A stretch of DNA of 64,000 bases from AP-15 sp963700195. Lineage in GTDB: Bacteria > Pseudomonadota > Alphaproteobacteria > ATCC43930 > CGMCC-115725. Shown here one piece after another: positions 28,743-38,256 of this stretch. Where the stretch lies: assembly GCA_963700195.1 (NCBI GenBank), contig CAVOWQ010000015.1, positions 1 to 64,000 of the forward strand, in the 5' to 3' direction. The number at the start of each line of letters is the position of its first letter. Position 1 is the first letter of the stretch. The position numbers and the translations under genes were made by a program. The notes under the pieces were generated by a model. That model was not told the origin of the DNA and searched no databases. It saw nothing but the letters and a program-made list of their open reading frames with translations.

Positions 28743-30074
28743 TCAGCGCACCCGTTTGATCGCCGGTGGATTCCAACTTCCAACCGCCACCTGCGGCCTT
28801 GGCGCATAAAGCCGCAACGTCAGTCCAAGGTGGCCGCTCTTCGGGGCCGGTAGCCAATTCGCTGCCTTGTCGGAGCCGGGGTGCTCGTTCTGGATAAACA
28901 GATCAAGTGACCCGTCGCCATCGAATTTGAGTGGGTCGCGGTCGCCGATGGCAAACCGGTTAATCGGGTTGGCGACTTGGAAGCCCTCCGCGTCGTACAT
29001 GGTCAAGGACCAGAAGGCGTCGACCGGCGGCAGTTCGTCCTTGCTGAAATGCAGGACATATTTGTTTTCCGCCATGACCGGATTGCCGTCGGCATCTGAG
29101 ACGTTGAGCGGGTAGATTGCGTCGTCGGGCTGGTTGGCACCCAGGCCGGCCAGCGCCACAATCGCTCGCTTGAGGTAATAGTTACCGTATACACCCATCG
29201 TATCCGTATTCATCTGCCAGCCGTTGGTGACGCGGGCTAGCGTTGGCGACTTGTCGTGCATGAGTTTGAGGCCTGCGGCAGCGCCACGGGCGAGGACATC
29301 ACTGCTGACTTTGGTGCTATCGAAGCTTTTGCCCGGCTCCAGGCCAATTCGCTTTATGCGAGCGATTATCGACCAGTCTGTGACGTGAGGCGAGTTCTGC
29401 TTCATCAATTCAGCGGCGTATTTGAAATACTCTAGCGCCGGCATTCCATTGACCTGCCTCAGCGGTTCGGTCTTGGTGTCGACTGCGGGGTCAATCTTTT
29501 GTTCAATCATCCGCGGCGTTTTCCCCCAATCGGCCAGCAAGGTGATCTTGTAACCGTCCTGAACCTTGTGGACGGCATCATAATCCTTCACGCCGTTTGA
29601 CTGCGTGCGCCCAATGATCCAGACATACGGCGTTGGCGCATCAATGCGCTCGAGGTCCTGCGGAAGATTCCCGTTCCAGGTCGGCGGCGTGAGCGCGAAA
29701 TTGGCAGCACCGGTGCCGTTCGTCCGTTTGCCCGGTACGGCGAACACATCAGTCCACATATCGAGCATCGGCAGCAAGAAATAGCGGCCCGCGGTGTCCG
29801 CCGTAGAGACGACAACCGGCCCATTGGTCAGATCGAGCCAGGCGCTCGAATAGAGTGTATCGAAATTCGGGCGAACCACAGCCCTCATCTCGGCGGTTGG
29901 GAACGCGCGGATATGAGTAAACGCGTTGGCCGGCCCGCCGAATTGACTGACCTTAGGGTCAAGGTTGATGAGTTGCTTACGCGTTATATCCATCAAGACC
30001 AGTGGATAAAGATATATATACCCCTCTTGCGCAATGATTTGCAATGTATCGGATGGAGACGGAGATGTATTCAT
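28743..30074 (-). CDS. DUF1254/DUF1214 domain protein
   Basis: 443 residues, intact, from ATG 30074 (AAAGGAG upstream, rather wide spacing). N-terminal DUF1254: AQEGYIYLYPLVLMDITRKQ and VRPNFDTLYSSAWLDL. C-terminal DUF1214: AFWSLTMYDAEGFQVANPIN, FAIGDRDPLKF and LFIQNEHPG. No clear signal peptide. The function of these proteins is unknown, although they occur near stress and lipid-related genes. Codon use is less GC-rich than the core genes, and it lies between two intron remnants, so horizontal acquisition is plausible. Confidence 0.9.
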   Translation of the reverse strand: MNTSPSPSDTLQIIAQEGYIYLYPLVLMDITRKQLINLDPKVSQFGGPANAFTHIRAFPTAEMRAVVRPNFDTLYSSAWLDLTNGPVVVSTADTAGRYFLLPMLDMWTDVFAVPGKRTNGTGAANFALTPPTWNGNLPQDLERIDAPTPYVWIIGRTQSNGVKDYDAVHKVQDGYKITLLADWGKTPRMIEQKIDPAVDTKTEPLRQVNGMPALEYFKYAAELMKQNSPHVTDWSIIARIKRIGLEPGKSFDSTKVSSDVLARGAAAGLKLMHDKSPTLARVTNGWQMNTDTMGVYGNYYLKRAIVALAGLGANQPDDAIYPLNVSDADGNPVMAENKYVLHFSKDELPPVDAFWSLTMYDAEGFQVANPINRFAIGDRDPLKFDGDGSLDLFIQNEHPGSDKAANWLPAPKSGHLGLTLRLYAPRPQVAVGSWNPPAIKRVR

Positions 30075-30089
30075 GATTTTCGTTACTCC

Positions 30090-30477
30090 TTTCTCTCGAA
30101 TGCTTGTTTGCCGTCGGTCCATCGGACGCGGTACCGACTCAATGCGGTTAAGCTGACTTGCGCCGCCGCCGGGTGGCAAGCGGAGTTTAGCGGCCTAATC
30201 TGGTTTCGGGTAGAACGATGAAATCCCGCCGTTGCTATGTAGTTCTTCCACGCAAAGCCTTAGCATAAGCGACACGGTCGCAGGCAATCGGTGTATCCGG
30301 GAACGGCAGCTTAGGGTCGATTTGAACTCGTTCGCCCCATGACAGGCGAACGGCCGGAATCGTTAAGGGTTTTCGGATGCCTGCCAGTCACTGCGCGAGG
30401 GGCGGCACGGAGGCAGGCGTCCGAAAAGCCTCGAAGGAGGAAACCGCGGGGGAGTATGCGCCGGCGGCAGTGTTGGT
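30090..30477. other. Intergenic stretch with no supported gene
   Basis: Nearly 400 bases between the DUF1254 start and the IS91-type fragment. No ORF has a good start or family signal on either strand. The right end (from about 30370) continues the transposase fragment frame without similarity to the family and may be debris from the deletion that removed the rest of the transposase. Confidence 0.4.
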
Positions 30478-30807
30478 CTATGGGGATTTAAGGCGAGGTT
30501 CTGCGCGACTTGGCCGCTCTCGGACGGAACTGCCGGCTTGAATGGGTAGCGGGGTCGGTGATTTTGGTTGGCGGTCGGCCAGCCATTCCTTGGCAGCGGC
30601 GGCTTGGCACTTTGGGCAGTGCCGGTTGCCGCAAGAGTTGTAAGAGATGCGCAGGTGCGCGCAGTCTTCGCAGCGTTCGACATGACCGCCCAACGCCGCC
30701 GTTCGGCAGCGCTCGATCGCCGACATGACCTTGAGTTGGCCGAGGCTCACATGGCCGGCATGGGACGCACGCCAAGCCGGCCCGCGATGGCGGAAGATAT
30801 CCGCCAC
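30478..30807 (-). pseudogene. IS91-family transposase, N-terminal fragment
   Basis: About 70 residues match the zinc-binding start of IS91-type transposases: ADIFRHRGPAWRA, GHVSLGQLKVMSAIERCRT, CEDCAHLRISYNSCGNRHCP and KCQAAAAKEWLADRQ. The family continues for about 300 more residues with the catalytic tyrosines, which are absent here. The start codon is also unclear (GTG at 30807). It directly follows the tail of a tyrosine recombinase, the usual arrangement in these elements. Confidence 0.82.
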
Positions 30808-30840
30808 CTCGACCGCCGGCCGTGACAGGACGGCCGCGCG

Positions 30841-30948
30841 TCAGCCGGGCATCTTCCGCAGAAAGTCGAGCGGGCTGGTCACCTGGCCGATCGTGCTGAT
30901 GGCGACGCGGGTGTAGAGCGCCGTCGTGTCGAGCTTCTTATGTCCGAG
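30841..30948 (-). pseudogene. Tyrosine recombinase, detached C-terminal piece
   Basis: GHKKLDTTALYTRVAIST and SPLDFLRKMPG, ending at a stop at 30841. This is the box II end of an IS91-associated tyrosine recombinase and includes the catalytic tyrosine (LYTRV). The matching N-terminal part stops at IQVLLG near 32052. The two were clearly one gene (IQVLLG-HKKLD), now split by about 1.1 kb. A seven-base TCCGAGC occurs at both junctions (30943-30949 and 32052-32058). Confidence 0.8.
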
Positions 30949-30979
30949 CGGACACGCGCCATAATGCGTACGTTCTATG

Positions 30980-32051
30980 TCATTGAAACTGAAGGCTCTG
31001 CTGAGCAGGATTCGATGTTAGCGGGTGGCGCGACGCTTTCTGCTCGCGATACGCGGCCAGGTCCTCCGCCTTGATTACCCACGGCGCACCCCTGCAAAGC
31101 TGGCGCCCCTTGATGATGCCGTGCCGGATCATGCGCAGCGCCGTCATCACGCTCACGTCGATGATGTGCGCCGTCGCCTGAAGTGTTATCTCGCCCCGCT
31201 CGGCCCACTCGCTCTCGCGATAGACGGCAATGCCGTGGTGACTGCGGAACGAGCAGACCCGCGCCTTGGTCCAGCCGTTGCCGCGCCCGGTCGGCTTGCC
31301 GGCGCGATTGAGAAGCCGCGCGATTTGCTGGTCGGGCATCAGGCGCGCCAACTCGCGGATCAGCGATAACGTATCCTCGGGCACCGTCCAGCGGTGCTTG
31401 CCGACCCCATTCATCTTCAGTTGCAGCGCGGTGTGGTCTCCGCCCTGCCAATGCAGGACCATCTCGATGAAGCCGCCTTCGATGCGCACGATGATCTCGT
31501 GCAATGCGGTGCGCAGGATCCTCTTGCGGGTTTCCGCCGTCGCCGCCGGGTGCGACCAAGCGAGCTCCAGATCGGCACCGAGCTGCATCCAGGTGCCGCC
31601 GCTCTTTCTCCCCCAAAGGTGCCGGCCTTTTCGCCGCGAAGCTCGGCAATCTCGCCCTCGAGCCGATGCACGACCTGCAACGCCTCATTCCAGCGGCGCT
31701 CTAGCTGGCTAGCCACAAGACGATTGTCGGGATCAACAGCATCATATTGTCGCCTGGCATATGCCGCCGAAAACCGCGCCTCCTGCAACGCCAGCTCGAG
31801 TTCTGGCCGATATCTCGCTCGTCTGAGTCGCCAGCGCCTTGACCGCGGCATCGATGCCGAGCGGCTTCAACACCCGCAGCACTGCCGTGCCGACAGCATC
31901 ATCGGCGCGCAAGCCGCCGAATGAGATGCACCGCGCCGTGCCGTGATTCACGAGCGCGCCGTGGCAGTAATAGCGCCCCGCCTTGCCGCCATAACCCACG
32001 TACAGCTTGCGGCCGCAATGACCACAGCGCAGAAGCCCCGCCAAGAGCAGT
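30980..32051 (-). pseudogene. Large serine recombinase, C-terminal remnant lying inside the tyrosine recombinase
   Basis: Several frames together give the C-terminal two thirds of a large serine recombinase: the zinc ribbon (LLRCGHCGRKLYVGYGGKAG and YYCHGALVNHG), a coiled-coil region with RRQYDAVDPDNRLVASQLER, and a helical tail (LSLIRELARLMPDQQIARLL) ending LQFQ at 30980. The catalytic N-terminal resolvase domain is absent: the sequence begins at ELLLAGLL right at the junction. It cannot recombine DNA. At least two frame breaks are present. Confidence 0.8.
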
Positions 32052-32797
32052 TCCGAGCAAGACCTGGATGATCCGAATATCGGTCTTCTGCTCCAGGAGA
32101 TGGGTGGCAAAGCAGTGCCGCAGCGTATGAACCCCGACACGCTTGGTGATGCCGGCACGTGCGGCTGCCAGGCGAGCGATCCGGTGGCAGCTGGCGCGCA
32201 CTCGTGTGCTGCCCGCGGTAGCCGGGAAACAACCAGGGCTGACCGGGAGCGCATCCATCCCTTCTTGCGGGCGACGCGCCACCATTCACGCAATAGCTCA
32301 AGAAGGTGGGCGAGAGAATGACGTACCGATCCTTCTTGCCCCCCGCTTTCGCGAGGGCAGGCTCTTGCCCTGCTCGACCCGGATCAGCATCCGGTCACGT
32401 CGATATCGGTGAGCCTCAGCGATACGACCTCTGATCTGCGCAGGCCGGTGGCATAAGTCAGGCTGAGGGCCGCCTTGTGCTTGATGTTCGTCGTCGACGT
32501 GAGAAGCCGAGCGACCTCTTCCGGGCTGAGAACAACAGGCAGGCGGCGAGGCTCGCGGACCGACACGACCGCGTCGGCAAGATCGCGGCGCTTCAGCGTG
32601 AACTTGAAGAAGAACCGCAGCCCGCTGGCGCCGGCGTTGACGGTCGGTATCGTCGTTCCGATTGACGCCAGGTGCAGTTGGTACGATGGACATTTGACGT
32701 GGCGGATATACTGGTGCTGTGTGTTGGGGCTAAGCCGGCGGATCGTCATGTCCTCGATCAGTCGCCGGCGCAACGGGGTGATGGCCTTGTCGGTCAT
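32052..32797 (-). pseudogene. Tyrosine recombinase, N-terminal and central part (split gene)
   Basis: From ATG 32797 (GAGGAG upstream): MTDKAITPLRRRLIEDMTIR, then SPNTQHQYIRHV (SAM-like core-binding part) and TYATGLRRSEVVSLRLTDID (box I arginine). Later frames give KDRYVILSP and HTLRHCFATHLLEQKTDIRI (box II His-x-x-Arg) before the split at IQVLLG. Several single frame breaks lie near 32380-32150. The catalytic tyrosine is on the detached piece at 30841-30948. Typical of the integrase adjacent to IS91-type transposase genes. Confidence 0.8.
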
Positions 32798-32955
32798 TGG
32801 GGGCTCCTCGCTTGAGGGAGGTTCAAGGCCCCTCAATCTCAAGACAGGACGCCCGCTTTCGCTACTCCACCTGCACTACCAATTACCGCGAGAGCGGTTT
32901 AGTCCGCTGCCCCGTACCTACCGTTCGCAATACCCATCGGGAATGGCTCAGTAGG

Positions 32956-34108
32956 GTAGAGTCGGGATGTGGCGCGGTGGCGTTAGGTCGACCATGTCGT
33001 TGCCGCCCCTTTCGTCTGGCAGTGCCTTATTGGGTCGGCCATAACTCCGTTTCCACACCCCGCTCATCGAACGCAGCAGGCGGATTTCCCGCACTGCGCT
33101 CTCAGACAAGACCTCACGCCTTCACCCACGACGGGCCGCGGCCGAGCCGGGTCAGACGTACGAGCCCGAAGTACCCGTAGAGGTGCGAGAGTGGATAGCT
33201 CCCGCGCTTGCGTCGCCTGCCCTGGTGCTTGAACCGCAACCACCGGCGCAACCGCACAGCCGCGTAGCTGTCGAGCGCGCGATACGCCTTGCTGGTGGAG
33301 CCGACGCTGAAGTAATTGGCCCACCCGCGGAGCACGCGGTTCAACTTGTCTCTGAGCTCTGTGGTCTCTTGCCGGGTACCCGCGCGGACAGTCAGCGCGT
33401 GGACGGTTTCCACCATGCGCTGGATGCTCTTCTTTGACGGTCGCAGAGCCAAGCGGGCCTGGCCCGTCGTTGGAGAGTACATTCGTCCGAACGTGAAGCC
33501 CAAGAAGTCGAACTCGCCTTCCGGGACCTTGCAGATCTGTGTCTTGTCCTCGTACACTGTCAGCTTCAGCTTACCCATGATTTCGCGCAGGCGATGCAGC
33601 GCCGCTTCGGCATTGCCCCTCCGGCACAAGATCACGAGATCATCGGCATAGGTGACAAGGCGACTGCCGAGACTTCGCTCAAGGCCGAGCATCTTCCACC
33701 CCAGCGCAAACCGGCGCATGTAGATGTTCGCCAGTAGTGGTGAGAGGGGTGAGCCCTGCGGAATGCCGCGCCGCTGGTCGCGGGCCTCGGTCGTGCGTGT
33801 CTTGCGGCCTCGGTCGTCGGTTTCTTCGACGGGGCAGTCCAGCCACATCTTGATCAGATGCAGCACGCGCCGATCAACGACACGGCGCGCTAGCGACTTT
33901 AGAAGGTCGCAATGCGGAATGCTCCCGAAGTAGTCCGCGAGGTCGGCGTCGACGACTTCCGGATGGCCCCGAAACAGCAGCTCTTTCACCTCTACGGCGG
34001 CCTGCTGGGCGTTGCGTCCAGCGCGGTAGGCGTAGATTTCCGGTGGAAGGTCGGCTTTTCGAGAAGCGCCGCCTTGTCACGGCGCACGTGGATTGCCGAC
34101 ATTCGCAC
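32956..34108 (-). mobile_element. Group II intron remnant, copy B (internal deletion, 3' part kept)
   Basis: On the minus strand it starts with GTGCG at 34108 and shares about 45 bases of 5' end with copy A, but then jumps at about 34059 into the middle of the reverse transcriptase. After the RT stop (33114) comes a domain V-like segment (GTGCGGGAAATCCGC at about 33085-33099) and more 3' intron-like sequence ending near 32956. The deletion removes most intron RNA and the RT N-terminus, so it is inactive on its own. Exact 3' end uncertain. Confidence 0.75.
33114..34058 (-). pseudogene. Group II intron reverse transcriptase/maturase, C-terminal part
   Basis: About 314 uninterrupted residues with RT motifs: DLPPEIYAYRAGRNAQQAAV, VVDADLADYFGSIPHCDLL, GIPQGSPLSPLLANIYMRR, VTYADDLVILCRRGNAEAA (catalytic YADD) and the maturase end SYPLSHLYGYFGLVRLTRLG. 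It starts without a normal start codon at the deletion junction; the first usable one is GTG 33989. Everything before RT2 is lost. It is striking that the frame is intact over more than 900 bases while neighbours are broken. Confidence 0.88.
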
Positions 34109-34581
34109 CAGATTTTCTGCGCGAGCTAACTAAGTACTTGTTTCGGCGCCGCTGGCAGGCGGTGCGTAATTCTCGGATACTGTCGAAAAACTCGGTCAAG
34201 GGCGGAGGTTGGGCATTCGGTAACAGAGGAGCGACTGCCGACAGCAGTAGAATTCGCCCCGATCACGATATCGGGCTGATCGGTGGATAGATTACAGTCG
34301 GCATCATAATCTTGAGGGGTGAGGCGGCGCGGCCGACCGGCATTGGCGCGATCAGAAGGACCAACTTCTTTAAGAGGACCGCGGATTGGCACGCAGGAGG
34401 CCGCGGTGGTTGCCCTCGGCCTGTTAAATCACGAAAGTTGTGATAATTTGACTCGGGAGGCCGGCTGGAGAGCCAATGAAATATCAAAGATCCAAAACCA
34501 CAATCAAAACATGTCTCGGTAGCACATTTCGCCGTCTGAACCACGTCGCTGTAATTTACGTCTAAAATTGGGGGTGCCGCA
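34109..34581. other. AT-richer intergenic stretch, no supported gene
   Basis: About 470 bases between the intron end and the GT-C-like gene. Only short ORFs without family signal occur. Base composition drops in GC towards the right and stays low into the next gene, which suggests a segment of different origin starting here. Confidence 0.45.
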
Positions 34582-36096
34582 ATGGATAATAAAATGCGTT
34601 TGCCGGCAATTTGCTTGCTAATCATATTCTCCATTTTCCCTGTTATTTGGTTTAGATATCTACCTTTGATTGATTATCCTCGACACCTTGCGACGTTGCA
34701 AATCCACCAAAGCTTCTCGTCGAATATAGAGGTCGGCCGATTTTATGCGTTTCGTTGGGTATTTACGCCAAATCTCGGATTGGATTTGCTGTCAACACCA
34801 CTCCTTTCGTTCTTGCCGGCCGAGGCTGTTTGCAAAATAGTATTAGTCTTCACTTTGATAATGATTTACGTGGGAACGATCTTGCTGGATCAAGAGTTAA
34901 ATCCTGACAATTGGGGACCATCCTTATTTTCAGGTATCTTTCTCTATAACAGTTCATTTGAGTGGGGTTTTATAAACTATATTATCGGAATTGGATTTGC
35001 TATTTGGGGATTTTGGCTGTGGGTGCGGTATCGTGAAAGAGTTCGTGGCTTCTGGGTCGTAGCATTTACCGCACTGTGTATCGTCGTTGGCGTGATGCAC
35101 TTTTATGCACTCGCGATCTATGCAGTGTGCGTCGCGGGTTACGAATGTTCAATACTGTGGGACAAGTTGAGGGACGAGCGGCGGTTCCGGCTCTCTCGTC
35201 TGACAGTGCCGATCCGGGCGGCGGTGAGCGTCATCGTATCGATACTGGTATTGCTCGGTCCGGTATCGAGCGGGCGGGGACCCTTGGTCTGGGGGCGGTC
35301 GTGGGGACCACAGACCTTTTGGGACTCTATTGTCAAGTGGAAGGGCGAAGCGCTGACCTCGCCAATTTATTTCCACCAGGCTTTCGAAAAACCGTTGCTG
35401 GTAGCCCTGTTTGTGATCCTCATTTGGGCGCTGGCGACCCGAACCTTGGTCTTGAACCGGCGGATGGTGATCCCCCTCGCAGTCTTTGCCGTGCTTTTCA
35501 TCGTCATGCCTGCAGAATTCTGGGATACAGCCTTCGCCGACTATCGGCTGCCTTCGGGCGTTGCGTTCTTCGCCTGGGCTAGCCTCGGCTGGGGTGAGAA
35601 ATCGCGGGCACGGATCGCAGCGCTGTGTCTGCTGCTAGGCCTTTGCCTGATTGTTCGCGTTGGTTCGGTATGGGCAACCTGGTTGCCGGCGCAACCTATC
35701 CTTGCCGAATACCAAACGGTATTGCAGCGGGTGCCGCCCGGGTCACGCTTGTTGGTTATCATGGACGACAGCGCCTGGAGCAACCCGCCGCTGGTGCACG
35801 CTGCGCTCCCCGCCGCGGTCGGCCGAGGGATATTCATCTCCGGACATTTAAATGGCGATATGAAAATGTATGACTACCTGCTCGAAATTCGGAATCCTCA
35901 AGTCGACATTCCGGCCGATGTGCCGCTGCAAGCGGTCGGCCATGGCCGAACCTTTACATTGTATCGCATCGATCAAGGTACGGCTCACCGGTCGAGCGAG
36001 CCATGGTCGGGCGCGGCGCTGGAGAGGCTGCGTGCCCTTTCGCCCGATCCAACAGTCGTCGTATTTCCAAATGGCAGAGAGAGTGACACGCGATAG
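34582..36096 (+). CDS. Polytopic membrane protein, GT-C glycosyltransferase-like
   Basis: 504 residues with about ten hydrophobic helices. The N-terminus is followed by YLPLIDYPRHLATLQIHQS, an early acidic/His loop like that of GT-C enzymes, which use lipid-linked sugars. A soluble C-terminal tail of about 120 residues follows the last helix. I do not recognise a characterised family, so GT-C is inference from topology and from the adjacent GT2 gene. The first half is clearly AT-richer than the window and the second half is not, which suggests transfer or a chimera. A stop at 36094-36096 precedes the next start by 13 bases. Confidence 0.7.
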   Translation: MDNKMRLPAICLLIIFSIFPVIWFRYLPLIDYPRHLATLQIHQSFSSNIEVGRFYAFRWVFTPNLGLDLLSTPLLSFLPAEAVCKIVLVFTLIMIYVGTILLDQELNPDNWGPSLFSGIFLYNSSFEWGFINYIIGIGFAIWGFWLWVRYRERVRGFWVVAFTALCIVVGVMHFYALAIYAVCVAGYECSILWDKLRDERRFRLSRLTVPIRAAVSVIVSILVLLGPVSSGRGPLVWGRSWGPQTFWDSIVKWKGEALTSPIYFHQAFEKPLLVALFVILIWALATRTLVLNRRMVIPLAVFAVLFIVMPAEFWDTAFADYRLPSGVAFFAWASLGWGEKSRARIAALCLLLGLCLIVRVGSVWATWLPAQPILAEYQTVLQRVPPGSRLLVIMDDSAWSNPPLVHAALPAAVGRGIFISGHLNGDMKMYDYLLEIRNPQVDIPADVPLQAVGHGRTFTLYRIDQGTAHRSSEPWSGAALERLRALSPDPTVVVFPNGRESDTR

Positions 36097-36109
36097 GAGG
36101 CTCGACAGC

Positions 36110-36490
36110 ATGGCAACCGGTCGTGAGACCTCAATGACCAAACGCCTTTCTCGGTTGGAAACGGCGTCTGTGCTGTCCGTGATAATTCCTGTCTACAACG
36201 AAGCCCAAACGATCGGCCGCATCCTGCAACAGGTTGTCGAAGCGGTGCCGCAGACGCCCAAGCAGATCGTCATTGTGGATGATTGCTCGACGGACGGAAC
36301 CTCGGAGTGGCTACGGCGAAACCTGGCCATTCGGACGGCATCTGGCGGAGAGTGTCGCTGAACGACAAAGGCGACCTCGTCCTCTCGGGGCCGATGGCCT
36401 GCAAAACCAAGGCGAGTTTTGGTTCACCGTTTTGTTCCACGAGCACAATAGAGGCAAAGGTGCGGCTTTACGAACCGGGTTCTCCTCAAG
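36110..36490 (+). pseudogene. GT2-family glycosyltransferase, N-terminal fragment
   Basis: ATG 36110 has AGGAGG ten bases upstream. The start VLSVIIPVYNEAQTIGRILQ and IVIVDDCSTDGTSEW is the GT2 nucleotide-sugar-binding core of dolichyl-phosphate-type synthases. Frames change twice, then FHEHNRGKGAALRTGF appears near 36435-36483. Similarity ends there: the DxD region and the rest of the enzyme are missing. The truncation makes it a pseudogene. It would have followed the GT-C-like gene as a classic polyprenyl-phosphate sugar pair. Confidence 0.75.
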
Positions 36491-36718
36491 GGCCAGTCTC
36501 AGGTGCGATCTCAGGGCAGCGCCTTCCGCTCAATCGGGCAATGTCTGCAAGGGGTCCGAAATCGGACTTTCAGCCCCTCGCCGCTAGAGCGCGAGTTTCA
36601 AGACTGCCCCACGAAGGGCTCCAGCTCACCCAGCTCTTTGAGCGTCATATTCATGGCTGCCTCCTGGCAAGCTCGTGCCGGCGATGATGCCATGCTCGGA
36701 CCGGCTCCGCGAGTGCAG
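36491..36718. other. Gap with only a tiny minus-strand ORF
   Basis: No gene is supported. On the minus strand an 18-codon ORF (MNMTLKELGELEPFVGQS, ATG 36657 to TGA 36601) has a good CAGGAGG in front. It could be the start of a truncated gene, as it lies where the GT2 fragment ends. It is too short to call. Confidence 0.35.
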
Positions 36719-37438
36719 TCAGCCCCGCGGGGGTTCGGTGCAGGTTGCCAGATTCCGCTTCTGGCGTCCCTGGGCATCGAAATTGGTAGGGTCGAGCCAG
36801 CGTTCAAACGCCTGTTTGAGAGCAGGCCATTCGCTGTCGAGGATCGAGAACCAGCAGGTGTCGCGATTGCGGGCCTTGTAGACCGTCGCCTGGCGGAACA
36901 TGCCTTCGTATTGGAAACCGAGGCGCTGCGCGGCGGCGCGGGAGGGCGCGTTGAGCGCGTCGCATTTCCATTCGTAGCGGCGATAGCCCAATTCGTCGAA
37001 GACGCGGCGCATCATCAGGTACATCGCTTCGGTCGCCGCCGGGGTGCGCTGCAAGGGCGGCGCGTAATTGATGCCGCCGACCTCGATGACGCCCGCTGGG
37101 GGATCGATGCGCATATAGCTGGCGACGCCGACGGCGCGGCCGCTCCGGCGCTCGATGATGGCGTGAACCAGCGGATCGTCGCTGGCGGATGCGCGATCGA
37201 GCCAAGCGCGGTAATCCTCGAGCCGGTCGAAGGGCCCATAGGGCAGATAGGTCCAGTTGCGGCCCTCCCGGTCGAGCGAATTGGCGGTGTGGAGGTCGGC
37301 GGCGTGGCGCGACGGATCGACTGGCTCGACAATGCAAAAGCGGCCTTCTATTGCGCTGCGCGGCGGGCGCGGGCGCGCGGTCCAATGGGGTAAAGGAAAC
37401 CCGACCGGCTGCCCCAATTCATTGAGATGTTCGGCCAT
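36719..37438 (-). CDS. GNAT family N-acetyltransferase
   Basis: 239 residues from ATG 37438 (GGGGGA upstream). RimJ/RimL-type GNAT features: WTYLPYGPFDRLEDYRAWL, AVGVASYMRIDPPAGVIEVG, a helix with ATEAMYLMMRRVFDELGYRR and the acetyl-CoA-binding end LNAPSRAAAQRLGFQYEG. Such enzymes acetylate ribosomal proteins or small amines. The substrate is not known. It starts 22 bases after the PhzF stop in the same direction and is likely its operon partner. Confidence 0.88.
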   Translation of the reverse strand: MAEHLNELGQPVGFPLPHWTARPRPPRSAIEGRFCIVEPVDPSRHAADLHTANSLDREGRNWTYLPYGPFDRLEDYRAWLDRASASDDPLVHAIIERRSGRAVGVASYMRIDPPAGVIEVGGINYAPPLQRTPAATEAMYLMMRRVFDELGYRRYEWKCDALNAPSRAAAQRLGFQYEGMFRQATVYKARNRDTCWFSILDSEWPALKQAFERWLDPTNFDAQGRQKRNLATCTEPPRG

Positions 37439-37460
37439 GGCCGGTCCCCCTTTCCCGCCG

Positions 37461-38249
37461 CTATACAGTGATCGCGCCTTCGAGATAGAGCACCGCATGG
37501 CCGGCGATCGTGACGCGGTCGCCGCGCAAGGTGCAGGTGAGCTCGCCGCCGCGGGCCGAGATCTGCCGCGCCGTCAGCTGCTCTTTGCCGAGCCGCGCCG
37601 CCCAATAGGGCGTCAGCACGCAATGGGCGGATCCGGTGACCGGGTCCTCGTCGACGCCGTAGTTCGGCGCGAAATACCGCGAGACGAAGTCGACGCCATC
37701 GCGGCCGGGCGCCGTCGCGATCGCATTGGCGCCCTCGATCTGGCGCATTGCGGCGAAGTCGGGCCTCAGCGCGGCCACCTCCTCGGCGCGGTCGTAGACC
37801 GCCAGAGTGCGGCCGCGCGCGACAAAGCTCTCGGCCGGCCAGGCGCCGAGCACGGCGAGCACTCGCGGATCGGCCGGTTTCGACTTCGGCGGCCAGGCCG
37901 GAAAGTTCATTGCCAACAGATCGCCGTCACGTTTCACCTCGAGCGGCCCGGCCTTCAGCGTGTCGAAAGTCACCGAGTGCCGCTCGGGGGCGAGAATTCG
38001 TGTCACCACATGAGCTGAAGCGAGCGTCGCGTGCCCGCACAGTTCGACCTCGACCGTCGGCGTAAACCAACGCAGCAGGTAATCATCTCCCTGCGGCACA
38101 AAGAACGCGGTCTCGGCGAGGTTGTTCTCGGCTGCGATCGCCTGCATCGTCGCTTCCGGGAGCCATTCGGAAAGCGGGCATACCGCTGCGGGATTGCCGC
38201 CGAACAGCCGGCTGGTGAACGCGTCGACTTGGTAGAGCGGGATGCGCAT
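37461..38249 (-). CDS. PhzF-family isomerase
   Basis: 262 residues, intact. PhzF hallmarks: YQVDAFTSRLFGGNPAAVCP, AAENNLAETAFF (catalytic Glu), RWFTPTVEVELCGHATLASA and, in the second half, DPVTGSAHCVLTPYWAARLG. The family folds like diaminopimelate epimerase. The phenazine member isomerises DHHA, but most members outside phenazine clusters act on unknown substrates and no phenazine genes are here. It follows a DUF1127 gene by seven bases. Confidence 0.92.
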   Translation of the reverse strand: MRIPLYQVDAFTSRLFGGNPAAVCPLSEWLPEATMQAIAAENNLAETAFFVPQGDDYLLRWFTPTVEVELCGHATLASAHVVTRILAPERHSVTFDTLKAGPLEVKRDGDLLAMNFPAWPPKSKPADPRVLAVLGAWPAESFVARGRTLAVYDRAEEVAALRPDFAAMRQIEGANAIATAPGRDGVDFVSRYFAPNYGVDEDPVTGSAHCVLTPYWAARLGKEQLTARQISARGGELTCTLRGDRVTIAGHAVLYLEGAITV

Positions 38250-38256
38250 GGGGACC

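Noticed and set aside
27880..34108. One active split intron that assembles in trans
   Set aside because: About 55 RT residues are in neither part and the 5' end is duplicated, so decay of two copies is simpler.
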